Source: an uncultured Candidatus Woesearchaeota archaeon (lineage in GTDB: Archaea > Nanobdellota > Nanobdellia > Woesearchaeales > 21-14-0-10-32-9). From it: a DNA stretch of 22,368 bases. Where the stretch lies: NCBI GenBank assembly GCA_903891505.1, contig CAITEO010000033.1, positions 1 to 22,368 of the forward strand. The letters run 5' to 3'. Every line of letters starts with the position of its first letter. Within the stretch, counting starts at the first letter, position 1. Positions 13,210 through 21,738 of this stretch are shown in pieces. The notes under the pieces were generated by a model. It was not told the DNA's origin, did no database searches, and saw nothing but the letters and a program-made list of their open reading frames with translations. Position numbers and translations under genes: made by a program.

Positions 13210-14490
13210 ATGAAGATAGAAATTGCGAAAGGAGTTCGAGACATACCGCCCGAGGAAAAAATACTCAAGGCAAAGATAGTGTCAACTATCCAAAATATTT
13301 TCGAAGTATATGGCTTCAATCCACTCGACACACCAACAATCGAGAGATATGATGTTCTCTCATCAAAGTATGCGGGCGGCGCAGAAATATTGAAAGAAAC
13401 ATTCAGATTAAACGATCAAGGAGAACGCGATCTTTGTCTAAGATATGACTTAACAGTTCCACTTGCAAGATTTGTTGCGATGAATCCAACACTAAAAATG
13501 CCATTCAAAAGATACCAAATAGGCCAAGTTTTCAGAGATGGACCAATAAAACTTGGCAGGTACAGAGAATTCACGCAATGCGACGTTGACGTTGTTGGAA
13601 ACAAAGAAGTCATTGCTGAAGCAGAGCTTCTAAGCATTGCATCCCGTGCATTCAAAGAATTAAATCAGAATGTTACAATCAAAGTCAACAACAGAAAAGT
13701 TCTTGATGCAATAATGGCGAAAGCGAACATTCCTGAAGAGAAAAGACTTGACTCGATTTTGTCGCTTGACAAAATAGAAAAAATAGGTCAGAAAGCAGTA
13801 ACAAATGAACTCGAAACAATAGGCCTTGATGAAGATATGATAAATACACTCTTCACATTAACTACTAGAGATGAAACAAACGAGAAAACAATCAAGGAAC
13901 TTACGCTTGAACTCGGCGAAGACGCCATGCAAGAAATCAAGGAACTATTCAGATTACTTGATATTATGGGCGTAGATGCAGAATTCTGGCCAAATCTTTC
14001 ACGAGGATTATCATACTACACAGGAACAGTCTTCGAAGTATTCGCAAACGACTCGACAGTAAAAACAAGCATCGCGGCAGGGGGCAGATATGATAAGATG
14101 ATTGGAAACTTTGTTGGGAACAACCAAGAATATCCTGCTGTCGGAATCTCATTCGGAATAGACGTCATATTTGAAGTTCTAAAACTCAAAAAAGAAACAC
14201 TCGAAAAAAGCGTTGTGAAAGTTCTTGTAATCTCAATAAAGATGGATACAGAATCAATTTCTTTAATAACTGAACTTAGAAACAACAACATTCCATCCGA
14301 TCTAAATTTGAAGAAAGGCGTCAGCAAAGGTCTTGAGTATGCAGCACACTACAACATTCCATTCGTTGTATTCGTAGGTGAAAACGAAGTTCGAGACGGT
14401 AAATACAAACTGCGAAACATGATAACGGGCGTTGAACTGCTTGTTGAGAAGACCCAGATAGTTGAACTTCTTCAAAGCAAAGCGAATTAA
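13210..14490 (+). CDS. hisS: Histidyl-tRNA synthetase
   Basis: HisRS is a class II synthetase that charges tRNA-His. The 426 residues start MKIEIAKGVRDIPPEEK, the canonical N-terminus. Motif 2 is FRDGPIKLGRYREFTQCD (108-125). The histidine-specific motif is RGLSYYTGTVFEVF (265-278), where RGLDYYTG is usual, followed by AAGGRYDKMIG (289-299). Motif 3 reads GISFGIDVI (312-320), without the arginine usual at its end. The C-terminal 90 residues form the anticodon-binding domain (VVKVLVISIKMDTESISLI and EVRDGKYKLRNM). Length is normal. The position just after tRNA-His fits its role. Confidence 0.95.
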   Translation: MKIEIAKGVRDIPPEEKILKAKIVSTIQNIFEVYGFNPLDTPTIERYDVLSSKYAGGAEILKETFRLNDQGERDLCLRYDLTVPLARFVAMNPTLKMPFKRYQIGQVFRDGPIKLGRYREFTQCDVDVVGNKEVIAEAELLSIASRAFKELNQNVTIKVNNRKVLDAIMAKANIPEEKRLDSILSLDKIEKIGQKAVTNELETIGLDEDMINTLFTLTTRDETNEKTIKELTLELGEDAMQEIKELFRLLDIMGVDAEFWPNLSRGLSYYTGTVFEVFANDSTVKTSIAAGGRYDKMIGNFVGNNQEYPAVGISFGIDVIFEVLKLKKETLEKSVVKVLVISIKMDTESISLITELRNNNIPSDLNLKKGVSKGLEYAAHYNIPFVVFVGENEVRDGKYKLRNMITGVELLVEKTQIVELLQSKAN

Positions 14491-14529
14491 TTCTGCCAAG
14501 ACACTATTAAATTTGATTGAGCCAATATT

Positions 14530-15024
14530 TCAAAATAACTCTGGCAGAATATCTTTTTTTGAAACATCAAACATGGATTTATACACTTTCTTTGTTAAAC
14601 TTAAAGGCGCATCTATATTCATCAGAAGATAATTCGCATAATCTGCTACATCTTCATTGGTATTAAATAGCTTCAAATCTGACGAGACAACCCATTCTTT
14701 GTTTCGAGTAGCCTGAATTTGTTTGAGCCGATAATATTTTTCAGTTCTGGATACGAAATGTTCTAGTGCCACAATATACATGGGATTGTAAATATCATCT
14801 GCAAGCAAAAGATTGATATTGTGCATTTCTTTGATTAATTTAACTTTAAAATCAAAGAACCTACCATACATTTCTAGCAATCTGCAGGCCCGTCTTTGAT
14901 TCTGATCATTTTGTTCATCTTTATAGAGAGGATAAAAAAAGAACATATCTTCAACACTCATCCTCTCATCGACCCTATCATCAAGAGCCTTGTCTTGCGC
15001 CAAATTATTTCTCAAATCCACCAT
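14530..15024 (-). CDS. Unidentified 164-residue protein
   Basis: The protein is soluble, mostly helical and charged, beginning MVDLRNNLAQDKALDDRVDER. It contains aromatic-rich segments (MFFFYPLYKDEQ, MYGRFFDFKVKLIKEMHN) and one cysteine, with no recognised motif. It is divergent from dnaG and the two starts are 86 bases apart. The symmetrical ATTTAAAT at about 15078-15085 could serve both genes, which would give this one a leader of roughly 30 bases. The end is convergent with hisS and separated by 39 bases. Its function cannot be stated; divergent pairing with a primase does not by itself imply a replication role. Confidence 0.65.
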   Translation of the reverse strand: MVDLRNNLAQDKALDDRVDERMSVEDMFFFYPLYKDEQNDQNQRRACRLLEMYGRFFDFKVKLIKEMHNINLLLADDIYNPMYIVALEHFVSRTEKYYRLKQIQATRNKEWVVSSDLKLFNTNEDVADYANYLLMNIDAPLSLTKKVYKSMFDVSKKDILPELF

Positions 15025-15075
15025 TTTTTATTTAACCCGTAAATTCAGTTCAACTAAACCACCAATAACGATAAA

Positions 15076-15086
15076 GTATTTAAATG
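15076..15086 (+). promoter_or_regulatory. TATA box of dnaG, possibly shared with the divergent gene
   Basis: GTATTTAAATG is centred 29 bases before the dnaG ATG at 15111. Its core ATTTAAAT is palindromic, so it could also direct transcription leftward. Confidence 0.55.
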
Positions 15087-15110
15087 TCTTTTCGTTTTTC
15101 TTATTGAGGA

Positions 15111-17147
15111 ATGATGACAAATTATAATAGACCCTATTCGAACTCTTTTGTTAGAGACGTTATTGAAGATACCAGAATAGAAGATGTAGTATCAGAAGAT
15201 GTTAATCTTGTAAGAAAAGGAGTCAATCTACTCGGACTCTGTCCGTTTCACAATGAAAAAACACCTTCATTTGTCGTCAGCCCAGCAAAAGGAATCTATA
15301 AATGTTTTGGTTGTGGAAAAGCAGGCGGCGCAGTATCCTATGAAATGGAAAAAAGAAAACTGACGTTCAGAGAAGCAATAGCATATCTTGCAGAAAAACA
15401 AAACAAAGAAATCCCAGTTTATGATAAAGACGCAGAAGGCAGATATCAACACCTGCTGAAAATGCTATCAGACACCACAAATTTCTACCACAACAGAGTC
15501 GATAGAGTAACTGATTATCTGAAAAATAAAAGAAAAATAAATGACCACTCAATAGAAAAATTCAAAATAGGCTACGCACCAGACAACTGGAACGACTTAC
15601 AAAACTTCTTGAGCAGCCAAGGCTACAGCATAGATGAAATGAAATCCCAAGGCCTTATCATATTAAGACAAAATGCGCCACAAGATTCTCAAAGACTCGA
15701 CGATTATCACGCTAGATTCAACCACAACATCATATTCCCAGTATTCTCAATAGATCACAAAGTAATCGGCTTTGGTGCAAGACGCCATCCAGACAACGAC
15801 GGCAAAGATATGGCCAAATACACCAATTCTCCAACATCAAACATTTTCGAAAAAAGAAAAATACTTTACGGCATAAACTTCATAGTAAACCGCGTCAAAG
15901 ATACAGGCAAATTAACAATTTCTGAAGGAAATATAGATGTAATAATGGCACAACAAAATGAAATAGACTGTGTAGGAACATTAGGAACAGCATTAACCAC
16001 CCAACACCTAAGAATGTTAAGAAGATACGTAAACGAAATAACAATGCTATATGATGATGATCCTGCAGGAATTACAAATCAAAAAAAATTCTTCATTGAT
16101 ATATTAAACATTGATTCGACCCTTGTAGATAACGATTCAAGAGCCGCAAAGAAAAAACGAGTCGATACACTCTATGCAGATATGATCCCGAAAGCAATCA
16201 TACTTCCTCAAGGAAAAGACCCCGCAGAATTTCTTGAAACCCACACCAAATTAGACTTTGAAGCGATTCCAAAACTCGGCATTGCAGAATTCTATTTCAA
16301 AAAAAGCGAAAACGATCTTAAAAATATGGATTACAAAGAAAGAGTCAAACTCCTAGAGCATGTCGTCGATGAAATGAGCGCAATAGATAATTTCTCTGAA
16401 AGAATCGTATTATTAGAACAGATTTCTGAGTTCTTCAACATACCCCGGATAGCTGCCGCAAGAATATACACAAAAAGGCTGACCGATCAGATAACTAAAT
16501 ATTCAGAAGGAGACATCTTCTCCAAGAAAATTATCAGAAATAACTCCGCACTATACATAGCGAGCCTGCTTAGAACTCAGCCAGATCAAGCACTAACTGC
16601 ACTAAGATCCGCGCCCGCAAACGAAATCCCTGATGACAATTCTATCATGTCAAAAAATATGCTAAAGCTCTATAGAGAAATAGATGCTAGATTCAACGTC
16701 GGAGATTATTCCTTTTCATTTTATTATTTTGAGCAGGAACAAACAGATGCTCAAAAACAAGAAATAGCACAGGAGCATCAGTTAATCAAAAAAACAAAAG
16801 AACTAAAAAAACAAATACAAAGAGGAGAAATGCTGAATCTCTTAGATGATGATCAAACTACTCAACGCAAAAAACCTCGCGACCCACTCGAACTCGTGAA
16901 AAAGTTGGTGAAAGAAAATCATCCTGAGTATCAGCACGAATTGATATATGCGCTCAACAAATTATCTAAAGACAATCCTTTGCACAGCATAAAATATCTT
17001 ACAGAATCTGTAAGACTCGGAATATTTTTAGCAAAAGAAAAACGAGAACAAAAGTTCGATAAAATCGCGAGTGCAATAGCCGTAAACGACAACGCGCTAT
17101 TAGAAGATTTAATTCGAGATCTAGAATACGAACACGCGCGCATATAA
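15111..17147 (+). CDS. dnaG: Bacterial-type DNA primase DnaG
   Basis: DnaG makes RNA primers at the replication fork. All domains of the bacterial enzyme are present in 678 residues. The CHC2 zinc finger has Cys44, His47, Cys65 and Cys68 (LCPFHNEKTPSF, YKCFGCGKAGG). The catalytic core has basic RFNHNIIFPVF, IGFGARRH and KYTNSPTSNIFEKRK (202-250). TOPRIM follows with SEGNIDVI (Glu272), LGTAL, LYDDDPAG (Asp315, Asp317) and LPQGKDPAEFL (366-375). A helical C-terminal region of about 290 residues replaces the compact helicase-binding domain of E. coli. Archaeal DnaG proteins, which belong to the exosome, have no CHC2 finger, so this is a different protein. It is followed after 14 bases by a nuclease gene. 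Origin by transfer from a bacterium or mobile element is an inference. Confidence 0.93.
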   Translation: MMTNYNRPYSNSFVRDVIEDTRIEDVVSEDVNLVRKGVNLLGLCPFHNEKTPSFVVSPAKGIYKCFGCGKAGGAVSYEMEKRKLTFREAIAYLAEKQNKEIPVYDKDAEGRYQHLLKMLSDTTNFYHNRVDRVTDYLKNKRKINDHSIEKFKIGYAPDNWNDLQNFLSSQGYSIDEMKSQGLIILRQNAPQDSQRLDDYHARFNHNIIFPVFSIDHKVIGFGARRHPDNDGKDMAKYTNSPTSNIFEKRKILYGINFIVNRVKDTGKLTISEGNIDVIMAQQNEIDCVGTLGTALTTQHLRMLRRYVNEITMLYDDDPAGITNQKKFFIDILNIDSTLVDNDSRAAKKKRVDTLYADMIPKAIILPQGKDPAEFLETHTKLDFEAIPKLGIAEFYFKKSENDLKNMDYKERVKLLEHVVDEMSAIDNFSERIVLLEQISEFFNIPRIAAARIYTKRLTDQITKYSEGDIFSKKIIRNNSALYIASLLRTQPDQALTALRSAPANEIPDDNSIMSKNMLKLYREIDARFNVGDYSFSFYYFEQEQTDAQKQEIAQEHQLIKKTKELKKQIQRGEMLNLLDDDQTTQRKKPRDPLELVKKLVKENHPEYQHELIYALNKLSKDNPLHSIKYLTESVRLGIFLAKEKREQKFDKIASAIAVNDNALLEDLIRDLEYEHARI

Positions 17148-17161
17148 AAAGAGACGACAAA

Positions 17162-19414
17162 ATGATAAATAGACTACAAGACTTGCTCTCACTTGAAGAA
17201 TTAATCTCTTTGCAAGATCCTATAAAAATACGCATTACTAGAAAGAACAACAACAAACCCCGATATGATCCTAATATACTTCAGCCATACTACGACTTAA
17301 AAGATAAACTTGGTTCGTGGAAAAAACAAAACCATCTCGATAAAATAGATTTGACTTTCCTTAAAAAAAACAACGGAAAACTATGGTACCAACTTAGCAC
17401 TTGGGCATATGTCATTAATGGAACTAATCATCCCAAAGCCACAATAAAACACATGGGATTTAGACAAGTTGAAAAACAAACACTCCTAGAATACGAACAA
17501 AACATACTTGCTCTTTTCCCAGAAGATTTTATTTTAAAGTTCTTTTATCAAAAACTCACAACATATGATAGACACGCGCACATTAGCTCTGCTCCAGAAG
17601 AACAACAAATCGCATTCTATGCAAGAAAATGTCGAACTAAACTAGCAATTGAAAATAAATCATTCGAGACCACGCCCTACTTAAAAGAAGATATTTTAGA
17701 CAAAGAATACTCATATCTGCAACCAGAAATAATAGTGACTCCTTCCCAACTCCTACGACTAAGGGCGCTCGACGACACAACAATAGATAAACTAATTACT
17801 GATTTAAAATATTCAGGACAAGATCTCCACCCAGAACAATTAGAAAAAACGCCATTAGGCGCACTATTAATTCATTTCATAAAAAACCCTAATAATAGGC
17901 CCGGAGTACCCTGGGGCGAACGCAACATTAAACGCGAGGGCGACAAAAAAATTCTTCTAAAAGTAGGATATCATAAAGGTGCTGCAAAATATCTGAGTTC
18001 TAATAAATCTAATAAATTTACTATTTCAGATCTTGGCGCGAACAAAAGTACCTCAAGACTTCTCGAACTTGAATTCTCATTTGTCATGTCAATAATAAAA
18101 AAATACGATCCTAATATGACTCTGTTCCAAGAACTCAAAAGCAAAATAGGTAGCCCATTACAAGAAGTGTTTTTTCCCGCAAAATCAGATTTAAGACTTT
18201 ATAATTTTTCAGATAAACAACACTGCGATGGCAGAATAATTTCAGGAGATAAAACAACTATTGTTGAAATAAAAAACAGCACATATGGCAACAGAAAATT
18301 ATTTTTTGAAAGCTTAGATAAATACAAATTCAAAGATCGCATGTGGGATGGAACGCGAATAGATAATAAACTTCTTTTTGTTGATAAACCAAACGGCTCG
18401 AATATTGAAAAGAGAGTATCCGTTGATGGGTGGAAATTAATAACCGGTGATGAATACACAAAAATACATAGTATTGCGTTGAACTTATTATATGATAATT
18501 TCCCAAAATTTGCACAAATTGCCCCACTTAATACTGAACTTTCAAGAGATCGCATTCACGAATTACTACACGGCAAATCATACATGATTAGCGGACGTGA
18601 ACAAAGAACACTCAGAGCCATACTAACAGAACTACTAAAGAAAAACATCAACCAAATAAATTCGCCGAACATAAAAATAGCACCCTACCCAGAATTTAAA
18701 CAACATTACAAAATAAATTTACAGGACATAAAAGCATATCCGGAAATAGATTTAACTACAATTCCAGAGAACACTTTTTTCTTTGATGGAGAATTTACAG
18801 GATTTAGAAGCATGGGTTCAATTCCTTCAATGCTTTGTTATTGCATACCAACAAAAAACGAGGCCGTCCTAAACCTTTTATTTGCAAGAAATCTTTTTGA
18901 AGAGCACTCTATGCTAAAAGAATTTGGACGCGCCGCAGCGACTGCGCAACGATTTGTCGGCTACAACAGTAAACACTACGATCTTCCTCTCCTACTTGAA
19001 GAACGAATGTTCACTAATCTAATCTGTGAAATAGATGGAACCCCTGTAAAACAAATATTTGACAAGCCACATGATGATTTGTACCTAACCTTTTTCAGAG
19101 CACTAGCGAGAGCCACTAAACAAGGCGGCAAAGTCAAAGACTTTGAAAAAAACATTTTATTACTCGACAGGCGAGGAGATGTAGATGGTGAAGACGTTCC
19201 TCAAATCATATTTGATTACGCCCTAGATGGCCAAGGAAATAAAATACCCCAAATCATAGCCCATTGCATAATGGATGTCGCAACTTTGCTCTACGGATTT
19301 AACTACAGAGAACGATTAAGCAACTCAATACTAACTCCTCCTAATTCTATATACACACATAAACCTCGAGATATAAGTCTCAACGACTTCAAATCGCTAT
19401 TCGAGAAACAATAA
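17162..19414 (+). CDS. Putative two-nuclease fusion: PD-(D/E)XK domain plus C-terminal DEDD 3'-5' exonuclease
   Basis: This 750-residue protein starts 14 bases after dnaG and must be co-transcribed. The N-terminal 250 residues are unassigned. The middle (about 300-430) contains DGRI (Asp356) and IVEIKNS (Glu369, Lys371), the D...ExK spacing of PD-(D/E)XK nucleases. The C-terminal region (about 537-715) matches the YprB/RNase H-like DEDD exonuclease layout: FFDGEFTG (Asp542, Glu544; motif I), FVGYNSKHYDLPLL (Asn602, Asp607; motif II), KPHDDLYLTFFRAL (638-639), then DVDGEDVPQIIFDYALDG and IAHCIMDVATLLYGF (His701, Asp705; motif III). Coupling with a primase suggests a role in replication or repair, such as trimming primers or ends. 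The motif assignments are good for the exonuclease and moderate for PD-(D/E)XK. Confidence 0.75.
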   Translation: MINRLQDLLSLEELISLQDPIKIRITRKNNNKPRYDPNILQPYYDLKDKLGSWKKQNHLDKIDLTFLKKNNGKLWYQLSTWAYVINGTNHPKATIKHMGFRQVEKQTLLEYEQNILALFPEDFILKFFYQKLTTYDRHAHISSAPEEQQIAFYARKCRTKLAIENKSFETTPYLKEDILDKEYSYLQPEIIVTPSQLLRLRALDDTTIDKLITDLKYSGQDLHPEQLEKTPLGALLIHFIKNPNNRPGVPWGERNIKREGDKKILLKVGYHKGAAKYLSSNKSNKFTISDLGANKSTSRLLELEFSFVMSIIKKYDPNMTLFQELKSKIGSPLQEVFFPAKSDLRLYNFSDKQHCDGRIISGDKTTIVEIKNSTYGNRKLFFESLDKYKFKDRMWDGTRIDNKLLFVDKPNGSNIEKRVSVDGWKLITGDEYTKIHSIALNLLYDNFPKFAQIAPLNTELSRDRIHELLHGKSYMISGREQRTLRAILTELLKKNINQINSPNIKIAPYPEFKQHYKINLQDIKAYPEIDLTTIPENTFFFDGEFTGFRSMGSIPSMLCYCIPTKNEAVLNLLFARNLFEEHSMLKEFGRAAATAQRFVGYNSKHYDLPLLLEERMFTNLICEIDGTPVKQIFDKPHDDLYLTFFRALARATKQGGKVKDFEKNILLLDRRGDVDGEDVPQIIFDYALDGQGNKIPQIIAHCIMDVATLLYGFNYRERLSNSILTPPNSIYTHKPRDISLNDFKSLFEKQ

Positions 19415-19440
19415 CCTCCATCATTTAGTCTGCTTAATTC

Positions 19441-20217
19441 TTAACTTTCAAATTTCTTTAGTAGAGCATCATGAATGTACTTAACATAATCCTTCTTCGT
19501 TCCTGACCTTAGCAAGTAACTATAATTAGAATTATCTTCCCTTGCAGCATCCTCCACAAGAACCAATTTACTTTCAAGCACGAAGTCAAGGAACTTCACC
19601 ATCTCTATTTCTGGAACATACACCAATCTTGCCTGTTGCTCATTTTTCTTTGCAGAATGCACTTCAGGAAATCCTGTTTTTTTTGCGTACCAATTATTAG
19701 AATCATACGCGAATTTATCAAGAGATTTCATCGTGTCCAGGAATATACGCTGAACAAGCGTATTAATTTTTCCCTGCTTCATCATCGAGTATAATTCTTT
19801 CAACTCTTTTCTTTTATCACTTTGATAAAAATGATACATAGCATCAAGTTTTGCAAGATATTCCGCAGGATTCATAACACTCATAATCTCATAGGAACCA
19901 TACGAGTTCAAACATCCAAATGCAATTTCTTTCAAATCATTTTCAAGAGAACGTTTGTTTAGAATTTTTATTGTATATGGAAATTTATTTTTTTTCTGCA
20001 GATTATTTTTCTGAGTAGATATTCGTTTTTTACTTTGTGTAGCATCAGACTCAAGCGCGTATTTTGCATCATCTAGCTCTTTTCCTGTAAGTGTTGCAAT
20101 AATACTAGCATCTGGTTTTATTCCTGCATCAGAACATGCTTCGGCATATTCATCAGCGTTCTGAGAACTAATCGCTTCTCTTATCCTACTCTCCAGATTT
20201 TGGTCTTCGAGTTCCAT
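19441..20217 (-). CDS. Unidentified 258-residue protein
   Basis: A soluble, charged, mainly helical protein: an acidic N-terminus (MELEDQNLESRIREAISSQN), a Lys-rich basic stretch at about 62-85 (QSKKRISTQKNNLQKKNK), and helical segments including YLAKLDAMYHFYQSDKRKELKEL. The end, YSYLLRSGTKKDYVKYIHDALL, resembles neither a known binding motif nor a membrane helix. A palindromic TATA (ATTTAAAT, 20246-20253) is centred about 32 bases before the ATG. The gene converges on the nuclease gene with 26 bases between the two stops. No family recognised. Confidence 0.7.
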   Translation of the reverse strand: MELEDQNLESRIREAISSQNADEYAEACSDAGIKPDASIIATLTGKELDDAKYALESDATQSKKRISTQKNNLQKKNKFPYTIKILNKRSLENDLKEIAFGCLNSYGSYEIMSVMNPAEYLAKLDAMYHFYQSDKRKELKELYSMMKQGKINTLVQRIFLDTMKSLDKFAYDSNNWYAKKTGFPEVHSAKKNEQQARLVYVPEIEMVKFLDFVLESKLVLVEDAAREDNSNYSYLLRSGTKKDYVKYIHDALLKKFES

Positions 20218-20243
20218 CTCGGAATATACACATATAGACCCAA

Positions 20244-20254
20244 CTATTTAAATG
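20244..20254 (-). promoter_or_regulatory. TATA box of the 258-residue gene
   Basis: CATTTAAATAG on the minus strand is centred about 32 bases before the ATG at 20217. Confidence 0.55.
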
Positions 20255-20305
20255 TTTCTATTTTTACCACTATCTAGGAATAAAGATTTCGGAAGATTTT
20301 CGGAG

Positions 20306-20445
20306 TACTTAAATATTTTTAGAAAAATGAGCTATTTTGAACCTACGCACCCTAGAACCATCAAACACCAATTTTCACAACCGCCGTCATGAATAGAACT
20401 GATTCTCTTGGAGCCGCGCTTGGACCCTAGTAGTGAAAAATCCAC
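20306..20445 (+). other. Possible structured RNA or long leader upstream of the 254-residue gene
   Basis: A TATA-like TACTTAAATATT at 20306-20317 precedes a stretch that is visibly richer in G and C than other spacers. TTTTCAC (20372-20378) pairs with GTGAAAA (20433-20439), and ACCCTAG occurs twice (20349, 20424). It has no open frame of note and no tRNA, box C/D or CRISPR signature. A non-coding RNA is possible but unproven. Confidence 0.25.
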
Positions 20446-20483
20446 ACTTTTAGAAATGTTTATATACTCCATTCTCCAAGAGA
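20404..20483. repeat. 10-bp inverted repeat straddling the promoter of the 254-residue gene
   Basis: TCTCTTGGAG (20404-20413) is complementary to CTCCAAGAGA (20474-20483). The downstream arm lies between the TATA box and the ATG and is itself part of ATTCTC-CAAGA-GAGAAT, a small palindrome at 20471-20487. Such sites often bind regulators; that use here is an inference. Confidence 0.45.
20458..20467 (+). promoter_or_regulatory. TATA box of the 254-residue gene
   Basis: GTTTATATAC is centred about 31 bases before the ATG at 20494, leaving at most a few leader bases. Confidence 0.6.
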
Positions 20484-20493
20484 GAATACTGGG

Positions 20494-21258
20494 ATGGGAG
20501 CAACAACGTTGCCAGCGAGCACCAGCATAGATTCTAATATCAATTCCAGCAACATCTCACCAGATTATGTCGCTCCAAAAGATGTTGATTTTCTCGCAAA
20601 CAATTTCGCAGAACAAATTAACGGATACCATCATCCAGCAAATCTAAATGAAATATCCTGTCTTTCAATAGGCGCAAGAAATAATACCGCTGCAGAAATA
20701 ATGATTATGTACACAATTAAAAAATTCAACGTGTCGCCAGACAATGTAAAAGCAGCGTTCATGAACGTGAAACCAGTAGAGAAAACATATAGCGATGCAA
20801 AGCATGCCTTTTGCGAAGGAACAGATAGTAGCTTTCGTGGCGATGCGACACAACCACACAACATAGATATGCTCCTTAAACATAGTACAAACATAAAAAT
20901 AAAAAATGGATTTGACCTAATCTTCATCCAATATCCAAAAATATCCTATGACCTAAATAAATGGACTAAAATATATAAAAATGCGATGCACTTTCTAAAA
21001 AATGACGGCGTAGTTACATCGTTAATGTTTAATCTACATATGCCTGCATATACTAACATGTTAACTCAGCTAAAAAATGAACAACATCAATTCATGACAG
21101 AAATTAAACCAGTAAATTATCCTGACGAACTCGACGTATATTTTGTAAACAAAGAGAAAACTTCTATTTATCAAGAACAGTTATGCATAATAAAAATGCA
21201 AGAGAATATGGCCACTAAAAAATTAATTCTTCTTGGAAAAAATCAGCACTATTCCTAG
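20494..21258 (+). CDS. Putative Rossmann-fold (methyltransferase-like) protein
   Basis: After a Ser/Asn/Thr-rich N-terminus (about 1-25), the 254-residue protein shows an order reminiscent of class I methyltransferases. ISCLSIGARNNTAAEIM (about 54-70) stands where motif I would be, with GARNN replacing the usual GxGxG. GFDLIFIQYPKI (about 138-149) stands at the motif IV position, then a helix and FLKNDGVVTSLMFN (about 167-180), the typical post-motif strand. Because the SAM-binding glycine loop is degenerate, it may bind another ligand or be inactive. The start is fixed by the TATA box. It is upstream of, and separately transcribed from, the ribosomal protein genes. Family assignment is tentative. 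Confidence 0.6.
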   Translation: MGATTLPASTSIDSNINSSNISPDYVAPKDVDFLANNFAEQINGYHHPANLNEISCLSIGARNNTAAEIMIMYTIKKFNVSPDNVKAAFMNVKPVEKTYSDAKHAFCEGTDSSFRGDATQPHNIDMLLKHSTNIKIKNGFDLIFIQYPKISYDLNKWTKIYKNAMHFLKNDGVVTSLMFNLHMPAYTNMLTQLKNEQHQFMTEIKPVNYPDELDVYFVNKEKTSIYQEQLCIIKMQENMATKKLILLGKNQHYS

Positions 21259-21307
21259 CTAATTGTTTATATTTCCGCCCTCACCCTCTATTTCTGTGAA
21301 CAAAAAG

Positions 21308-21317
21308 ATTTATAAAC
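21308..21317 (+). promoter_or_regulatory. TATA box of the eS8 - Sm - eL37 unit
   Basis: ATTTATAAAC is centred about 27 bases before the ATG at 21339 but only 8 bases before the in-frame ATG at 21321, so 21339 is the true start. Confidence 0.75.
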
Positions 21318-21338
21318 AAAATGCGGTTCCTCTGGAAT

Positions 21339-21716
21339 ATGGTAGTTATTCAGAAAAGATCATTAAGGAAACCTAGTGGCGGAAGAAACAAGAGTGCGCT
21401 AACCAAAAGAAAGCACATGATTGGAAGCAAGCCAACACTAACTAACATAGGCGAAATGCGACTAAGAGAGAGAAGAACTAAGGGTGGAGCTAAAAAAGTA
21501 GGCTTACTCTCAACTAACAAAGTCAATCTATACGATCCTAAGACGAAGAAACACGCAGTTGTTAAGATTATAACAGTAAAAGACAACGCGTCAAATAGAA
21601 ACTTCGTTAGACGAAACATCATGACCAAAGGCACAGTAATCGAAACTGAAAAGGGACTTGCAGTAATAACAAGCAGACCTGGCCAGGAAAAAATGATTAA
21701 CGCAGTTTTAAAATAA
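21339..21716 (+). CDS. rps8e: Ribosomal protein eS8
   Basis: eS8 is an archaeal/eukaryotic small-subunit protein. The 125-residue product from 21339 begins MVVIQKRSLRKPSGGRNK, close to the family start. It continues with the basic KRKHMIGSKPTLTNIGEMRLRERRTKGGAKKVGLLSTNKVNL, and ends with KGTVIETEKGLAVITSRPGQEKMINAVL, typical of the archaeal form. The upstream ATG would add six atypical residues (MRFLWN) and lie before the predicted transcription start. The next gene, an Sm-like protein, starts 22 bases after the stop, so the three genes to 22156 form one transcript. Confidence 0.95.
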   Translation: MVVIQKRSLRKPSGGRNKSALTKRKHMIGSKPTLTNIGEMRLRERRTKGGAKKVGLLSTNKVNLYDPKTKKHAVVKIITVKDNASNRNFVRRNIMTKGTVIETEKGLAVITSRPGQEKMINAVLK

Positions 21717-21738
21717 ATTTTTTTAGGGGGCATAAACA

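Noticed and set aside
17162..19414. Replicative DNA polymerase (family B exonuclease domain)
   Set aside because: A DEDD exonuclease signature is present, but no polymerase motifs follow; the chain ends soon after motif III.
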